A stretch of 52,150 bases of DNA from Deltaproteobacteria bacterium (GTDB lineage Bacteria; Desulfobacterota; Binatia; HRBIN30; JACQVA1). The DNA lies in the NCBI GenBank assembly GCA_016178705.1, contig JACOST010000023.1, forward strand, positions 1-52,150, given 5' to 3'. The notes below the pieces were generated by a model. The model saw only the letters and a program-made list of their open reading frames with translations, was not told the origin of the DNA and did no database searches. Shown here in pieces: positions 24,541 to 32,706 of this stretch. The position numbers and the translations under genes are program-made. How positions within the stretch are numbered: the stretch's first letter is position 1; the number at the start of each line of letters is the position of its first letter.

Positions 24541-25722
24541 CTACGCTGACCCCGGCCACACTTCGACACCGCCGCACCAGGTGCGCCGCACGGTGAGGTC
24601 CGGGGTGAGCAGCACCAGATCCGCTTGCTTGCCGGCTTCGATGGTTCCTCGCTGATGATCGAGGCCGAGCGCGCGCGCCGGTGCCCACGACGCGGCGTGA
24701 ATGAGGTCGGCCAATGGCCGCTGCGGCTGCCATTGCCGCAGGTTGCGCAGCGCACGATCGAGCGTGAGGCAGCTCCCCGCAAGTTGACCACCGGCCTTGA
24801 GCCGCACGGCCCCGCCCGCCACGACGCAAGTTACACCAAACATCTCGTAGTCACCGTCGGGCAGACCGAGGGCACCGACCGCGTCGCTGACCAACACGGC
24901 TTTCAGCGGCGGCTTGCTGCGCAACGCGAGTTCGACGACGGCCGGGCTCAGATGATGGCCGTCGCAAATCAGCTCGGCCGACAGCCGATCGTCGGTCAAC
25001 GCCACGCCGGCGATGCCGGGCTCGCGGTGATGGAGTTCGCGCATCGCGTTGAACAGATGCGTGACGTGCGTGACTCCGGCGTCCACCGCCACCGCCATCT
25101 CCGCGGCGGTCGCGTTCGAGTGCCCGGCCGACACCACCACGCCGCGGTCGTGCAGCGCGCGGATGAACGGAATCGCGCCATCAATTTCGGGCGCGATAGT
25201 GACCAGCCGGATCAGGTCGCCGCTGAGTTCTTGCAGCGTGTCGAACTCCTCGATCGACGGCGCGCGCATCCATTGCACGGCTTGCGCGCCAGCTCGACTT
25301 GGATTGAGGAACGGGCCTTCGAGGTGGATGCCAAGAATGCGCGCGCCGGATTCCCGCCCCACCGCGGTGGCCACGGCACGCATGGCGGCGCGCAACGGTT
25401 CGGCCGCCAACGTAGCAATGGTGGCCAGAAACCCCGTCGTTCCAAAGCGTGCGAGGGTGCGGGAGATGACGTCGATCTGATCGGGATCCCCTTGCTCGAC
25501 CATCGCACCACCGGCTCCATGGATGTGAATGTCGATGAACCCAGGCGCCACGAGCGACCCGCGCGCATCGATGACGTGCGCGTTCGCTGCAGAGAGACTC
25601 GATCCAGCGCTCGTGATGACTCCGTCGTCGACACGCACATCGACCCCCGTCAGCACGCCGGCTGGAGTGACGACATCACCGCCGCGGAGCAATAGATCCT
25701 GTTTCGTCGTTGGAGTTTCCAT
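24541..25722 (-). CDS. nagA: N-acetylglucosamine-6-phosphate deacetylase
   Basis: 393 residues of the amidohydrolase superfamily. The metal and substrate motifs of NagA are present in order: DIHIHGAGG, LGIHLEGPFLNPSRAGAQ, SAGHSNATAAE, THLFNAMRELHHREPG, CDGHHLSP, and the catalytic Asp in LVSDAVGA. It removes acetate from GlcNAc-6-phosphate in the cytoplasm. It is the last of four tightly packed genes whose first encodes a BadF-type GlcNAc kinase, so the pair would convert free GlcNAc to glucosamine-6-phosphate. Confidence 0.93.
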   Translation of the reverse strand: METPTTKQDLLLRGGDVVTPAGVLTGVDVRVDDGVITSAGSSLSAANAHVIDARGSLVAPGFIDIHIHGAGGAMVEQGDPDQIDVISRTLARFGTTGFLATIATLAAEPLRAAMRAVATAVGRESGARILGIHLEGPFLNPSRAGAQAVQWMRAPSIEEFDTLQELSGDLIRLVTIAPEIDGAIPFIRALHDRGVVVSAGHSNATAAEMAVAVDAGVTHVTHLFNAMRELHHREPGIAGVALTDDRLSAELICDGHHLSPAVVELALRSKPPLKAVLVSDAVGALGLPDGDYEMFGVTCVVAGGAVRLKAGGQLAGSCLTLDRALRNLRQWQPQRPLADLIHAASWAPARALGLDHQRGTIEAGKQADLVLLTPDLTVRRTWCGGVEVWPGSA

Positions 25723-25729
25723 CGCGCGT

Positions 25730-26470
25730 CTACCAATGCCGAATGCGGTCGCGATACCGCTCGACCTCGACCGCCACCGCGGTCAGGTCGGCGCCCTCGA
25801 CGTTGCCGCTCGGAAAATTGACCACCGGCGAACCCGCGGTTGCCAGCCGTTCCATCACGCTGATCATCACCGCATGCAGCAGCGCCGCGCCGGCGATCGT
25901 CGACGTTGGGCCGACGGGATTGCCAACGTTGGCGAGAGCAATGGCCGCATCGCCGAGGGCCCCGCCGTTGTCGAGGGTGAGGTCGGCGATCTCGAACAAC
26001 CGCAGCGTGTGCGGCGGCAGCGGCGGGACCGCTGACGAGTGGGTAACGTTGGTGAGGGCGATCACGGTCAGACCACGCGCCTTCATCAGCTCGGCCATTT
26101 CGATCGGTGCCGGATTGCGTCCCGAGTTCGAGATCACGACGCCCACGTCCCCACGGCGCAGATCGTAGCGGCTGGCGATCTCGGCGGCGGCACCCGGAGT
26201 CCGCTCGGTCACCGTGCTGCGCCGCGCGCCGCCGCTGAGGACGACGCTCGGATCGAGCATCGCCTCGACCGCGATGAGTCCACCCGCACGGTAGAAGATC
26301 TCTTCGGCGAGCATGTGCGAGTGACCGGTGCCGAATAGGTGGACGACACCGCCTGCCCGGAGTGACGCGGCGATCACGTCCGCCGCCGCCGCGATCGCCG
26401 CGCGCTGGCTGTCGCGCAGGCGAGTGAGCAGCATGATCACGGCGTCGAGGAAGCGCTCAGAGCCGGTCAT
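25730..26470 (-). CDS. SIS-domain sugar-phosphate isomerase-like protein (UPF0309 type)
   Basis: 246 residues. The sugar-isomerase fold is marked by VVHLFGTGHSHMLAEEIFYRAGG and VGVVISNSGRNPAPIEMAELMKARGLTVIALTN, with a C-terminal helical part (LLHAVMISVMERLA). This matches the UPF0309 subfamily rather than GlmS/NagB or MurQ. It overlaps the ceramidase-like gene by four bases and is seven bases from nagA. In this context it may isomerise or deaminate an amino-sugar phosphate, taking the place of NagB, which is not seen in the window (inference). Confidence 0.85.
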   Translation of the reverse strand: MTGSERFLDAVIMLLTRLRDSQRAAIAAAADVIAASLRAGGVVHLFGTGHSHMLAEEIFYRAGGLIAVEAMLDPSVVLSGGARRSTVTERTPGAAAEIASRYDLRRGDVGVVISNSGRNPAPIEMAELMKARGLTVIALTNVTHSSAVPPLPPHTLRLFEIADLTLDNGGALGDAAIALANVGNPVGPTSTIAGAALLHAVMISVMERLATAGSPVVNFPSGNVEGADLTAVAVEVERYRDRIRHW

Positions 26471-27801
26471 AAACCGTTCTCCCGCTCCATCTGCGGAGAG
26501 GTGACGCGAAGGTGGCCAGCAGCCAGTGCAACGTCGACCAGTCCGTTACAAATCGTGGACTCGTCGCGCGGATCGACCATCGCGATTAACGCCTCGTAAC
26601 CGCCGGCAACCGCCTCGGCCTCGGGGATGAAGTAGCCGAGGTAGTCGTTGGCATAGCCGATCACCAGCACCCGCTCGCCGAGAGCGTGCCGTAGCTGCGT
26701 CCCGGCGCTGCTGAACAACTCGCCGGGCGCGGCGACGAGCGACACGTCTCCACAGCGCAGCGCTTGCAGTTGCGCCACCGGCGGCCGCTCGCCGAACAGA
26801 ACCGCCCAGCCACCGTAACTGCCTACCCACAGTGCCGCTTGCGCACCTTCGACGCGAGCCGCGGCGACGCGCCGGGCGCGCGCATCGTCGCCGCGCGTGT
26901 GCGCAGCCTCCAGGTCGGCGAGTGCCGCCTCCACCTCTGCCTGCGCGGCTGCACGGGTGGGCAGCGCACGCCACCGTACGGGAACTGTGCCGACCGCGGC
27001 TCCGAGCGACGTATCGCCGAGATCCACTTCAACGGCGTCGTTCACGGCCGCGCCGACGCCGTCCGCCAGCAGGCGGGCGAGGCGTTGCACCTCGTCGGCC
27101 GTTTGCTCGCGGCGCGTGAAGCGCGTGCTGACGTCGCCGGCGGCGCCGTTGGTGAACACGACGGGGGCAGCGAGCGTTTGCGCCGCCTGCGTCGCTGCAA
27201 CGCCCAGCAGATCGCCCGAGTAGGCGTGATTGGCAGCCGACAGTACGGTCGGATGACAGCCGAAGTTGGCGAGCACACCGAGCAGCGTGCCATTGGGTTC
27301 ATGCGAACTCAGTACACGCACCATGTGATCGACGGGCATTGCAGCCTCGCGACGGTTGGCGGCGACCTCAGCGACCGCGGCACGGCCAAACCGCAGCACG
27401 GCGGGCTTAGCGCGTTGCCGCGCGTCAGCGACACTCGCGACCACTTGCTCGATCATCGCGTGCTCGTAGGTCGCGAGCCGCTCGTCGCGTTCGATTCCGG
27501 AGCGAAAGACCGCGGGCCCGGCGTGCGTATGCGTGGCAGCCATCAGCACGCGCTCCGACGCGATGCCGTAGGCCCGCGTGATGCGTTCGCGCACGCGCAC
27601 CGTCCAGTCGGCGAAGACGTGGACGAGATCGAGCGCAACGATGGCGATCGCTGCGCCGCCGTCGTCAATGACGATCGCGCGTGCATGCAGGCGATCGAGC
27701 ACCGCGTCGGCACCACCGAACCGTGCCCCGTAGCCACCCAGCGGCAACCCGAGCGGCGGCGTGATGTCGCGCTGGCCGAATCCGACGCGGAGCATCGTCA
27801 T
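26467..27801 (-). CDS. Neutral/alkaline ceramidase-like hydrolase (N-terminal domain only)
   Basis: 444 residues from the ATG at 27801 (overlapping the kinase stop). It starts with VGFGQRDITPPLGLPLGGYG and has ALDLVHVF and the zinc-site stretch AATHTHAGPAVF. These are the conserved opening and metal region of the neutral ceramidase family, as are ANFGCHPTVLS and FTNGAAGDVS. Secreted ceramidases are longer and carry a signal peptide and C-terminal Ig-like domain; both are absent here. A cytoplasmic amide hydrolase working on an N-acyl amino sugar is therefore a better guess than ceramide cleavage. Coupled to the kinase and SIS genes. Confidence 0.85.
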   Translation of the reverse strand: MTMLRVGFGQRDITPPLGLPLGGYGARFGGADAVLDRLHARAIVIDDGGAAIAIVALDLVHVFADWTVRVRERITRAYGIASERVLMAATHTHAGPAVFRSGIERDERLATYEHAMIEQVVASVADARQRAKPAVLRFGRAAVAEVAANRREAAMPVDHMVRVLSSHEPNGTLLGVLANFGCHPTVLSAANHAYSGDLLGVAATQAAQTLAAPVVFTNGAAGDVSTRFTRREQTADEVQRLARLLADGVGAAVNDAVEVDLGDTSLGAAVGTVPVRWRALPTRAAAQAEVEAALADLEAAHTRGDDARARRVAAARVEGAQAALWVGSYGGWAVLFGERPPVAQLQALRCGDVSLVAAPGELFSSAGTQLRHALGERVLVIGYANDYLGYFIPEAEAVAGGYEALIAMVDPRDESTICNGLVDVALAAGHLRVTSPQMERENGL

Positions 27802-28775
27802 CGCGTTTCGCCCTCGATCGTCGCGAGCAGCGCGGCGGACGTTGCCGCGGTGAACGGCAGCCCGAGCGCGCGCAGCGCGAGTTTGAAGGCCCCGACCGTG
27901 GGCGGAAATTCGGGCGCGGCGATACGGGTGAGCGGACAAGCCGCAGCGATGGCGGTCGCGAATGGCACGATCACGGCGTCGCCGGCACCAAAGACGGCGC
28001 CCGTGTAGGCAACTGGCGCTGCGATCCGATCGAGTTCGAGCGCGCGCAGAGTGGTCACCGCCGCCAATCCGAGTTCGGCGCCGGCTTCGGCGAGGATTGT
28101 TTGTGCGACCGCATCACCGGCGGCCGCGGCGGCTGTTACCGTGATCGCCAGTCGGGCGATCGCGTCGCGGCTCATGGGCTCACCATACACCCGGACCGCG
28201 ATGCCCATGAAGTCGGTGACCTCCATCGCCGCGGCGATGCGCTCGCACAGAGTCGTGTGCGGGCCGCGGCCGTCGGTCGCCCGCGCCACCGCACGCAGCG
28301 CTCGCACGGCGATGTCATACGCGCTGCCCTCGTCACCCATGATGTGACCCCAGCCGCCAACTTGCCGGCTCTCGCCGCGCTCATTGCGGCCGTAGCACAC
28401 CGAGCCGGTGCCGGCGGCCACCACGACGCCGAAGTCGGTGGCGAGTGCGCCCCAGAAAGCGGCCACCATGTCGCCGATCGCCTGCACGCGAGCGAGTGGC
28501 AGTTGCTCGGTCAACAGCGCTTCGATGACTTCGCGGCCTTCACCGTTGGGACCGACTCCGGCGCTACCCGCCACCGCGCAGCCGATGCTCGTGGCTTCAC
28601 ACGGCGCCATGGCGCACGCCTGGCCGACCGCATCGATGATCGAGGCGCGTGCCGTCTCCCATCCCGACAGAATGTGATTGCCCGGTCCGCCCAGACCGCG
28701 TCCGAGAACCGTGCCGTCACTGCGGGCGACCAGGCAGCGGGTCGAACTGCCGCCGGCATCGAGAGCGAGGAGCAT
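27798..28775 (-). CDS. BadF/BadG-type ATPase, probable N-acetylglucosamine kinase
   Basis: 325 residues of the ASKHA fold. Phosphate-1 motif LALDAGGSSTRCLVA opens the protein. GDMVAAFWGAL and VVVAAGTGSVCYGRNERG are the middle motifs, followed by GGWGHIMGDEGSAYDIAVRAL, and AYTGAVFGAGD near the C-terminus is the adenosine motif. GDEGS and GTGSV are typical of GlcNAc kinases of the BadF family. First gene of the amino-sugar operon. It should phosphorylate GlcNAc or a related sugar with ATP, feeding NagA. 111 bases separate it from a divergent gene. Confidence 0.88.
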   Translation of the reverse strand: MLLALDAGGSSTRCLVARSDGTVLGRGLGGPGNHILSGWETARASIIDAVGQACAMAPCEATSIGCAVAGSAGVGPNGEGREVIEALLTEQLPLARVQAIGDMVAAFWGALATDFGVVVAAGTGSVCYGRNERGESRQVGGWGHIMGDEGSAYDIAVRALRAVARATDGRGPHTTLCERIAAAMEVTDFMGIAVRVYGEPMSRDAIARLAITVTAAAAAGDAVAQTILAEAGAELGLAAVTTLRALELDRIAAPVAYTGAVFGAGDAVIVPFATAIAAACPLTRIAAPEFPPTVGAFKLALRALGLPFTAATSAALLATIEGETR

Positions 28776-28831
28776 GTCGGGTGCGTGTGTCGTAGATGTT
28801 CTCGCTTCAACCTTCGACTAGCACGAGCGCC

Positions 28832-28850
28832 ACGCGCGAGTCACGACCAC
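28832..28850. repeat. Dispersed repeat copy (CGAGTCACGA core)
   Basis: A single copy of the core CGAGTCACGA followed by CCAC lies in the divergent region between the GlcNAc-kinase gene and the CMD-family gene. Confidence 0.45.
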
Positions 28851-28886
28851 ATTGGATTCAGTCGACCGCATTGCTAGAAGCAGCGC

Positions 28887-29435
28887 ATGGCCCGCATTCC
28901 ATACGTGGACACAGCGACTGCCTCCGCCGAGGTGCAGGCGATCTTCAACCGGTTGGAGCACGCGGCGGTGCCGGTGTTCGGGCGGCCTTTCGTGCTCAAC
29001 GTGATGCGCGCGCTGGCCCACGCCCCGGTGCTGCTGCGTCGAGTCAGTTCACTCGGCAACGCCATGCTGAACGATCTCACCCTCGATCCGCAACTGCGCG
29101 AGCTCGCCGTCCTGCAACTCTTTCGCATCAACCGATGCGACTACGGCTTTCAGCAACACGTCACCATCGGCAAAGCGGTCGGCTTGAACGACAAGCAAAT
29201 CGCCAACGTCGGTGCCTACCGCACGTATCCCTACTACGCCGAGATCGAGCGGCTGGCGTTGGAATACGCCGAGGTGGTGACGCGCGACGTCGCCGTGCCT
29301 GAGGAACTCTTCGCCCGTATCCGGCATCAGTTCAGCGATCAGCAGATCGTCGAGCTGACGATGGTGATCGCCTACTGGAACATGATGAGTCGTTTCCTGA
29401 TGCCGCTGCAGGTGGAGATCGAGCGCGCGGATTGA
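28887..29435 (+). CDS. Carboxymuconolactone decarboxylase (AhpD-like) family protein
   Basis: 182 residues, all-helical. The central part (LRELAVLQLFRINRCDYGFQQHVTIGKAVGLNDKQI) is the CMD/AhpD motif, with one Cys and the His six residues later. The CxxC pair of true AhpD peroxidases is absent, so it is unlikely to be a disulphide reductase. Single-motif members of this size are common in catabolic regions and mostly uncharacterised. The stop is two bases from the stop of the convergent methyltransferase gene. Confidence 0.85.
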   Translation: MARIPYVDTATASAEVQAIFNRLEHAAVPVFGRPFVLNVMRALAHAPVLLRRVSSLGNAMLNDLTLDPQLRELAVLQLFRINRCDYGFQQHVTIGKAVGLNDKQIANVGAYRTYPYYAEIERLALEYAEVVTRDVAVPEELFARIRHQFSDQQIVELTMVIAYWNMMSRFLMPLQVEIERAD

Positions 29436-29437
29436 AT

Positions 29438-30598
29438 CTAGACTTCTTTCTCCAGCAACGCGACGCATTCGACGTGCTCGGTTTGCGGGAGCATGTCGTA
29501 GGGCTGAAGCTTGGTCGTGCCGTAGTGGTTCGCCGCGAACCAATCGAGGTCCCGCGCCAGCGTCGTCGGATCGCACGACACGTAGACGATGCGGCGGGGA
29601 GCGCACGCAACGATCGCGCGGCGGGTGGCCTCGTCGGCGCCCTTGCGCGGTGGATTGAGGGTGACCAGATCGATCTGGCCTAAGCGCGCAGCCACGTCCG
29701 GCAGCACGATCCCCGCTTCACCCGTGTGGAAACGCACGTTGTGAAAGCCGTTGAGGCGCGTGTTCATCTTGGCGTCGAGCACGGCCACCGGAGAGGCTTC
29801 GATGCCTTCGACGTGACGCGCAGCGGTCGCCAGATGGAAGCTGGTCGCGCCGACGCCGCAGTAGAGGTCGGCCACCGTATCGTCCGCCTGCGGCGCCGCC
29901 CATTCGAGCACCCGCTCGTAGATCTTGCGGGCAACCGAAATGTTCGCCTGCAAGAACGCACCGGCGCTACTCTTCAGCTTCAAGAAGCCGACCCGCTCCA
30001 CCAGATCGAGATCGCCGTCGAGCCGTACAAACGTCGGGCCGAGGATCACGTTACCCGGATCCGGGTTGACGTTCTGCACCACACTGGCCACGCCGTGAAT
30101 GCGGCGCAGCGCGCGTTTCAGTCCCGCTCCATCGGGCAGCGCGCGCTCGCGCGTCACCAAGATCACTTGCGCGCGCTTGGTCCAGGTGCTGACGCGTACG
30201 ATCACGTAACGCAGCAGCCCGCGCTGCGTCCGTTCGTCGTAGATCGACAGCGCGCGCCGCTCGATCTCCGCCGCGACTCGCGCGAGCACCTCGGTGACGA
30301 GCGGATGGTGCACCGGGCAACGGCGAATGTCGACGACCTCGTGCGAGCCGGGGCGGTAGATCCCGATCAGCAAGCCCTGCTGACCCGCGCGCACCACCAG
30401 CTTGGCCTGATTGCGATAGCCGAACGCCTTGGGCGAGCCGACGACTTCGGGCACATCGATCGCGCACAGCGTGGCATGCGACGCGAGCGCAGCGCGTACG
30501 GTTTCACGCTTGCGCTCCAGTTGGACACCGTACGGGTTGCCGATCAGCGTGCAGCCGACACAGTCTGGAAAGTGCGGGCACGGTTTCTCCAGACGCAT
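29438..30598 (-). CDS. RlmD/TrmA-family RNA (uracil-C5) methyltransferase lacking TRAM
   Basis: 386 residues from the ATG at 30598. Three cysteines near the start (Cys7, Cys13, Cys16 in CPHFPDCVGC) and a fourth in DIRRCPVHHP fit the 4Fe-4S cluster of RlmD-type enzymes. The SAM domain has FLQANISVA, VADLYCGVGATSFHLA and NPPRKGAD. The catalytic nucleophile is Cys in YVSCDPTTLARDL and the base Glu in TEHVECVALLEK. It should make 5-methyluridine in rRNA or tRNA. The TRAM domain that usually precedes the cluster is missing; the protein starts at the cluster itself. Confidence 0.92.
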   Translation of the reverse strand: MRLEKPCPHFPDCVGCTLIGNPYGVQLERKRETVRAALASHATLCAIDVPEVVGSPKAFGYRNQAKLVVRAGQQGLLIGIYRPGSHEVVDIRRCPVHHPLVTEVLARVAAEIERRALSIYDERTQRGLLRYVIVRVSTWTKRAQVILVTRERALPDGAGLKRALRRIHGVASVVQNVNPDPGNVILGPTFVRLDGDLDLVERVGFLKLKSSAGAFLQANISVARKIYERVLEWAAPQADDTVADLYCGVGATSFHLATAARHVEGIEASPVAVLDAKMNTRLNGFHNVRFHTGEAGIVLPDVAARLGQIDLVTLNPPRKGADEATRRAIVACAPRRIVYVSCDPTTLARDLDWFAANHYGTTKLQPYDMLPQTEHVECVALLEKEV

Positions 30599-30758
30599 AG
30601 CAGGGTAGGTAACCACAGATGGCCGCCAATGAACACCTAGACCCTCAGGCCGCTGATCGCTACGGAATTGGCGAAACCACATGAAGCGACAGAATCACGG
30701 CCGGTCACCCAGCTTGCGACGTGCGGGCTGAGGTCTGCGCTAGACAGGCACCGTCACA

Positions 30759-30773
30759 CGGCACGCGACGTGC
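30759..30773 (+). promoter_or_regulatory. Candidate sigma-54 promoter of the pilin gene
   Basis: CGGCAC-GCGAC-GTGC keeps GG at -24, GC at -12 and the correct 10-base spacing, differing from TGGCAC-N5-TTGC at two bases. The predicted start of transcription is near 30785, 15 bases before the proposed ATG. Pilin genes are classic sigma-54 targets. Confidence 0.5.
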
Positions 30774-30799
30774 TTTTCAAGCTGTCGTCGGAAACGCAC

Positions 30800-31213
30800 A
30801 TGCAGGGCGGCATCACATTGAACTTTCGCAATGCTCGTCGACAGGCGGGCTTCTCACTGATTGAACTGATGGTGGTCGTCGCCATTGTCGGCATTCTCGC
30901 CAAGATGAGCGTGCTCAGCTACAGCGTCATGCGCCAGCGCGCGTTCGACCGCGCGGCGCTGAGCGATGTGCTGAATGCCGGTAAAGCGCTCGAAGGATTG
31001 GACAGCAAGGCCACGTTCAGCACCACCGTCATCGGTCCCGCCAACATTCCGAACCTGCCGGGTCCGCGCGTCTCGGCGGGCACCACGCTCACGGTCACGC
31101 GCCAACTGACCAAGAACGCTTACGTCGTGACCGCGAAGGGCTCGAACAAACGTGGGACGCTGACGTTCACCTTCCAAAACAACCGGCTCACGGCGAGCAG
31201 TGGCAAGCTGTGA
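30800..31213 (+). CDS. Type IV pilin-like / pseudopilin protein
   Basis: 137 residues. The type III signal is textbook: a basic leader (NFRNARRQAG) cut by prepilin peptidase before Phe18, FSLIELMVVVAIVGILAKM as the hydrophobic helix, and Glu at position +5. The C-terminal part is beta-rich (GTTLTVTRQLTKNAYVVTAKGSN, GTLTFTFQNNRLT) and lacks the Cys pair of major pilins. The ATG at 30800 is preferred because an upstream start would place the signal 60 residues inside the protein and because the sigma-54 promoter lies at 30759. No assembly genes are in the window. Confidence 0.88.
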   Translation: MQGGITLNFRNARRQAGFSLIELMVVVAIVGILAKMSVLSYSVMRQRAFDRAALSDVLNAGKALEGLDSKATFSTTVIGPANIPNLPGPRVSAGTTLTVTRQLTKNAYVVTAKGSNKRGTLTFTFQNNRLTASSGKL

Positions 31214-31225
31214 GGAGCGCCCTCG

Positions 31226-31693
31226 ATGGCCTCTGAACCCACACGCAACTTCGGGAACGTCGCCCTGCAACTGGCCGACGAGATCCGCAAGGATCTGAAG
31301 CGGCCGGTCGAGCAAGGCCCAGCCACCAAGAGTACTCGCCAGCTCTATTGGCTGGTCGGTTCAATTGTCGCGCTCGCCGTCGCCGCCGTTGAAATCAGCG
31401 TCGTGATGGAGTCCGACGCCGACATCGAGTCCACCCCAGCCGCGGCGCTCGCAGTGTACCAGACTCCGTGCGCGTTGCGGATGGCGGCCATCACCGACGC
31501 CATCACCGCGTACGCCACCGCGATGGGCCAACTGCCGCCCGACCTCAATTCGCTTCGGCCCGCGTATCTCACCGTTGCGCCGGTCGATCCCGACACCGGT
31601 CAGCCGTACCACTACGAGCGGGTCGGCGACGGGGTCGCACTCTCCTGCCCCAATCCCGCGCACTACACGCAAGGTCCTCCAGGCCCGGGTTGA
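31226..31693 (+). CDS. Membrane-anchored protein with pseudopilin-like C-terminal domain
   Basis: 155 residues, 12 bases after the pilin gene. A cytoplasmic N-terminal part (1-37) precedes one membrane helix (LYWLVGSIVALAVAAVEISVVME). The periplasmic part follows the GspG pattern: a long helix (ALRMAAITDAITAYATAMGQLPPDLNSL), then VDPDTGQPYHYERVGDGVALSCP. The prepilin cleavage site (GF...E5) is absent, so it would stay anchored instead of being assembled. It may serve as a minor-pilin-like partner or assembly aid for the upstream pilin. No named family recognised. Confidence 0.75.
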   Translation: MASEPTRNFGNVALQLADEIRKDLKRPVEQGPATKSTRQLYWLVGSIVALAVAAVEISVVMESDADIESTPAAALAVYQTPCALRMAAITDAITAYATAMGQLPPDLNSLRPAYLTVAPVDPDTGQPYHYERVGDGVALSCPNPAHYTQGPPGPG

Positions 31694-32149
31694 TCAGCCT
31701 CTCGCATCACCCGGCCGCCACAGCGCGAAGCCGGCCAGTTCGAAATCGTGATCGAAGCCCATCGCGGTCGTGCAACGCATCGCACGCATCACGGCGAAAC
31801 TGACGGCGTCGGTGTAGCTGATGCGCTGATCAGGGAACTGCGCGAGCCACTTGCGCGCGGCGGCATGGTGCGCCGCGGTTGTAAACTCGATCGTCAACAG
31901 CGGACTGGCCTCAATGCGATCAAGCACGTGCAACGCCGGCTGAATGCCGACGTGGAAGAGGATGAATCGCTGCACCTCGGCGAGGATCAGGTTGGTCGTC
32001 ACCAGCCGGATACGGTGGCGGATCGCATCGCGGAACATCTGCTCGGCACTCGCGTGATACTGATCCTTGGCGCGGACCAGCGCGATCCAGGCCCCGCTAT
32101 CGACGAGGACGCGTGCGGGGGCGGCGACGCTTGGGGTAGATGGGCGCAC
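31694..32149 (-). CDS. PIN-domain protein, likely VapC-type toxin ribonuclease
   Basis: PIN fold: first acidic residue in RVLVDSGAWIALV, second in TTNLILAEVQRF, third and fourth in ISYTDAVSFAVMRAM and GFDHDF. These four clustered acids bind Mg2+ for RNA cleavage. The frame opens at an ATG at 32215. I chose the GTG at 32149, which places the start a few residues before the first strand, but no good ribosome-binding site distinguishes them. Either start overlaps the end of the antitoxin-like gene, as is usual in toxin-antitoxin pairs. Confidence 0.8.
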   Translation of the reverse strand: MRPSTPSVAAPARVLVDSGAWIALVRAKDQYHASAEQMFRDAIRHRIRLVTTNLILAEVQRFILFHVGIQPALHVLDRIEASPLLTIEFTTAAHHAAARKWLAQFPDQRISYTDAVSFAVMRAMRCTTAMGFDHDFELAGFALWRPGDARG

Positions 32150-32387
32150 GTTCAGCCACAAAGGTGTTTTGGAGATAGTGATCAAATTTTTCGCTGGCGT
32201 CCGCTGGCAGGTCATCGATGATCATGCCGCTCATCTCGAGGAGCGGGTCGATTTTCTTGGTTCCAGATCGGGTCAGCGCGCGGATCGCCGCACGAATCGC
32301 TTGCGACTTGGTCCATTGACGTTCGCGCGCCCATGCCTCCAGCTGCTTGAGGTCGGTTTCGTCAACATAGACTTGCAACGGCTTCAT
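32097..32387 (-). CDS. Ribbon-helix-helix antitoxin-like protein
   Basis: 96 residues. The first 45 form a ribbon-helix-helix DNA-binding domain (KPLQVYVDETDLKQLEAWARERQWTKSQAIRAAIRALT). The remainder (LLEMSGMIIDDLPADASEKFDHYLQ) is a likely flexible toxin-neutralising tail, ending in a very basic stretch (KRRRPRTRPRR). It precedes and overlaps the PIN gene on the same strand, the normal antitoxin-first order, and would repress its own promoter. Confidence 0.82.
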   Translation of the reverse strand: MKPLQVYVDETDLKQLEAWARERQWTKSQAIRAAIRALTRSGTKKIDPLLEMSGMIIDDLPADASEKFDHYLQNTFVAERAPIYPKRRRPRTRPRR

Positions 32388-32478
32388 GATGAAGAACCAT
32401 AGCGTATCATGATCGCCCGCTCAACCCCCGAACCCCTTGACGCTCCCGAGCAGGCCACGTAGGGAATCCGCGCTGCCC

Positions 32479-32673
32479 ATGTCGCTCCTCACCGCGCACA
32501 AGATACTGATCGCCAGCGCCGTTGCGCTCTTCGTGTTCTACGCGCTGTGGGAGATGCGCCACTACGCGAGCGACAGTGACGTGTGGGCGTTGGCCCGCGC
32601 GAGTGCGGCGGCAGCGGGTGCAACTGGGTTCGCCGTGTATCTCCGCGCGGTGATCCGGCGCGGGACGTTGTAA
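32479..32673 (+). CDS. Small predicted membrane protein (64 residues)
   Basis: The frame from the ATG at 32479 encodes two hydrophobic segments (KILIASAVALFVFYALW and SAAAAGATGFAVYLRAV) joined by a polar loop and ending in basic residues. In-frame codons extend upstream to 32437, but they are Arg/Pro-rich and do not continue the pattern. No family recognised. It sits alone between an antitoxin gene and a VTT protein gene. Confidence 0.5.
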   Translation: MSLLTAHKILIASAVALFVFYALWEMRHYASDSDVWALARASAAAAGATGFAVYLRAVIRRGTL

Positions 32674-32706
32674 GAAGGGATCCACCGTCAGCGGCAGGCT
32701 GATCGT

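Noticed and set aside
30668-30799. Upstream extension of the pilin frame
   Set aside because: It would put the prepilin signal 60 residues inside the protein and cross the sigma-54-like promoter.
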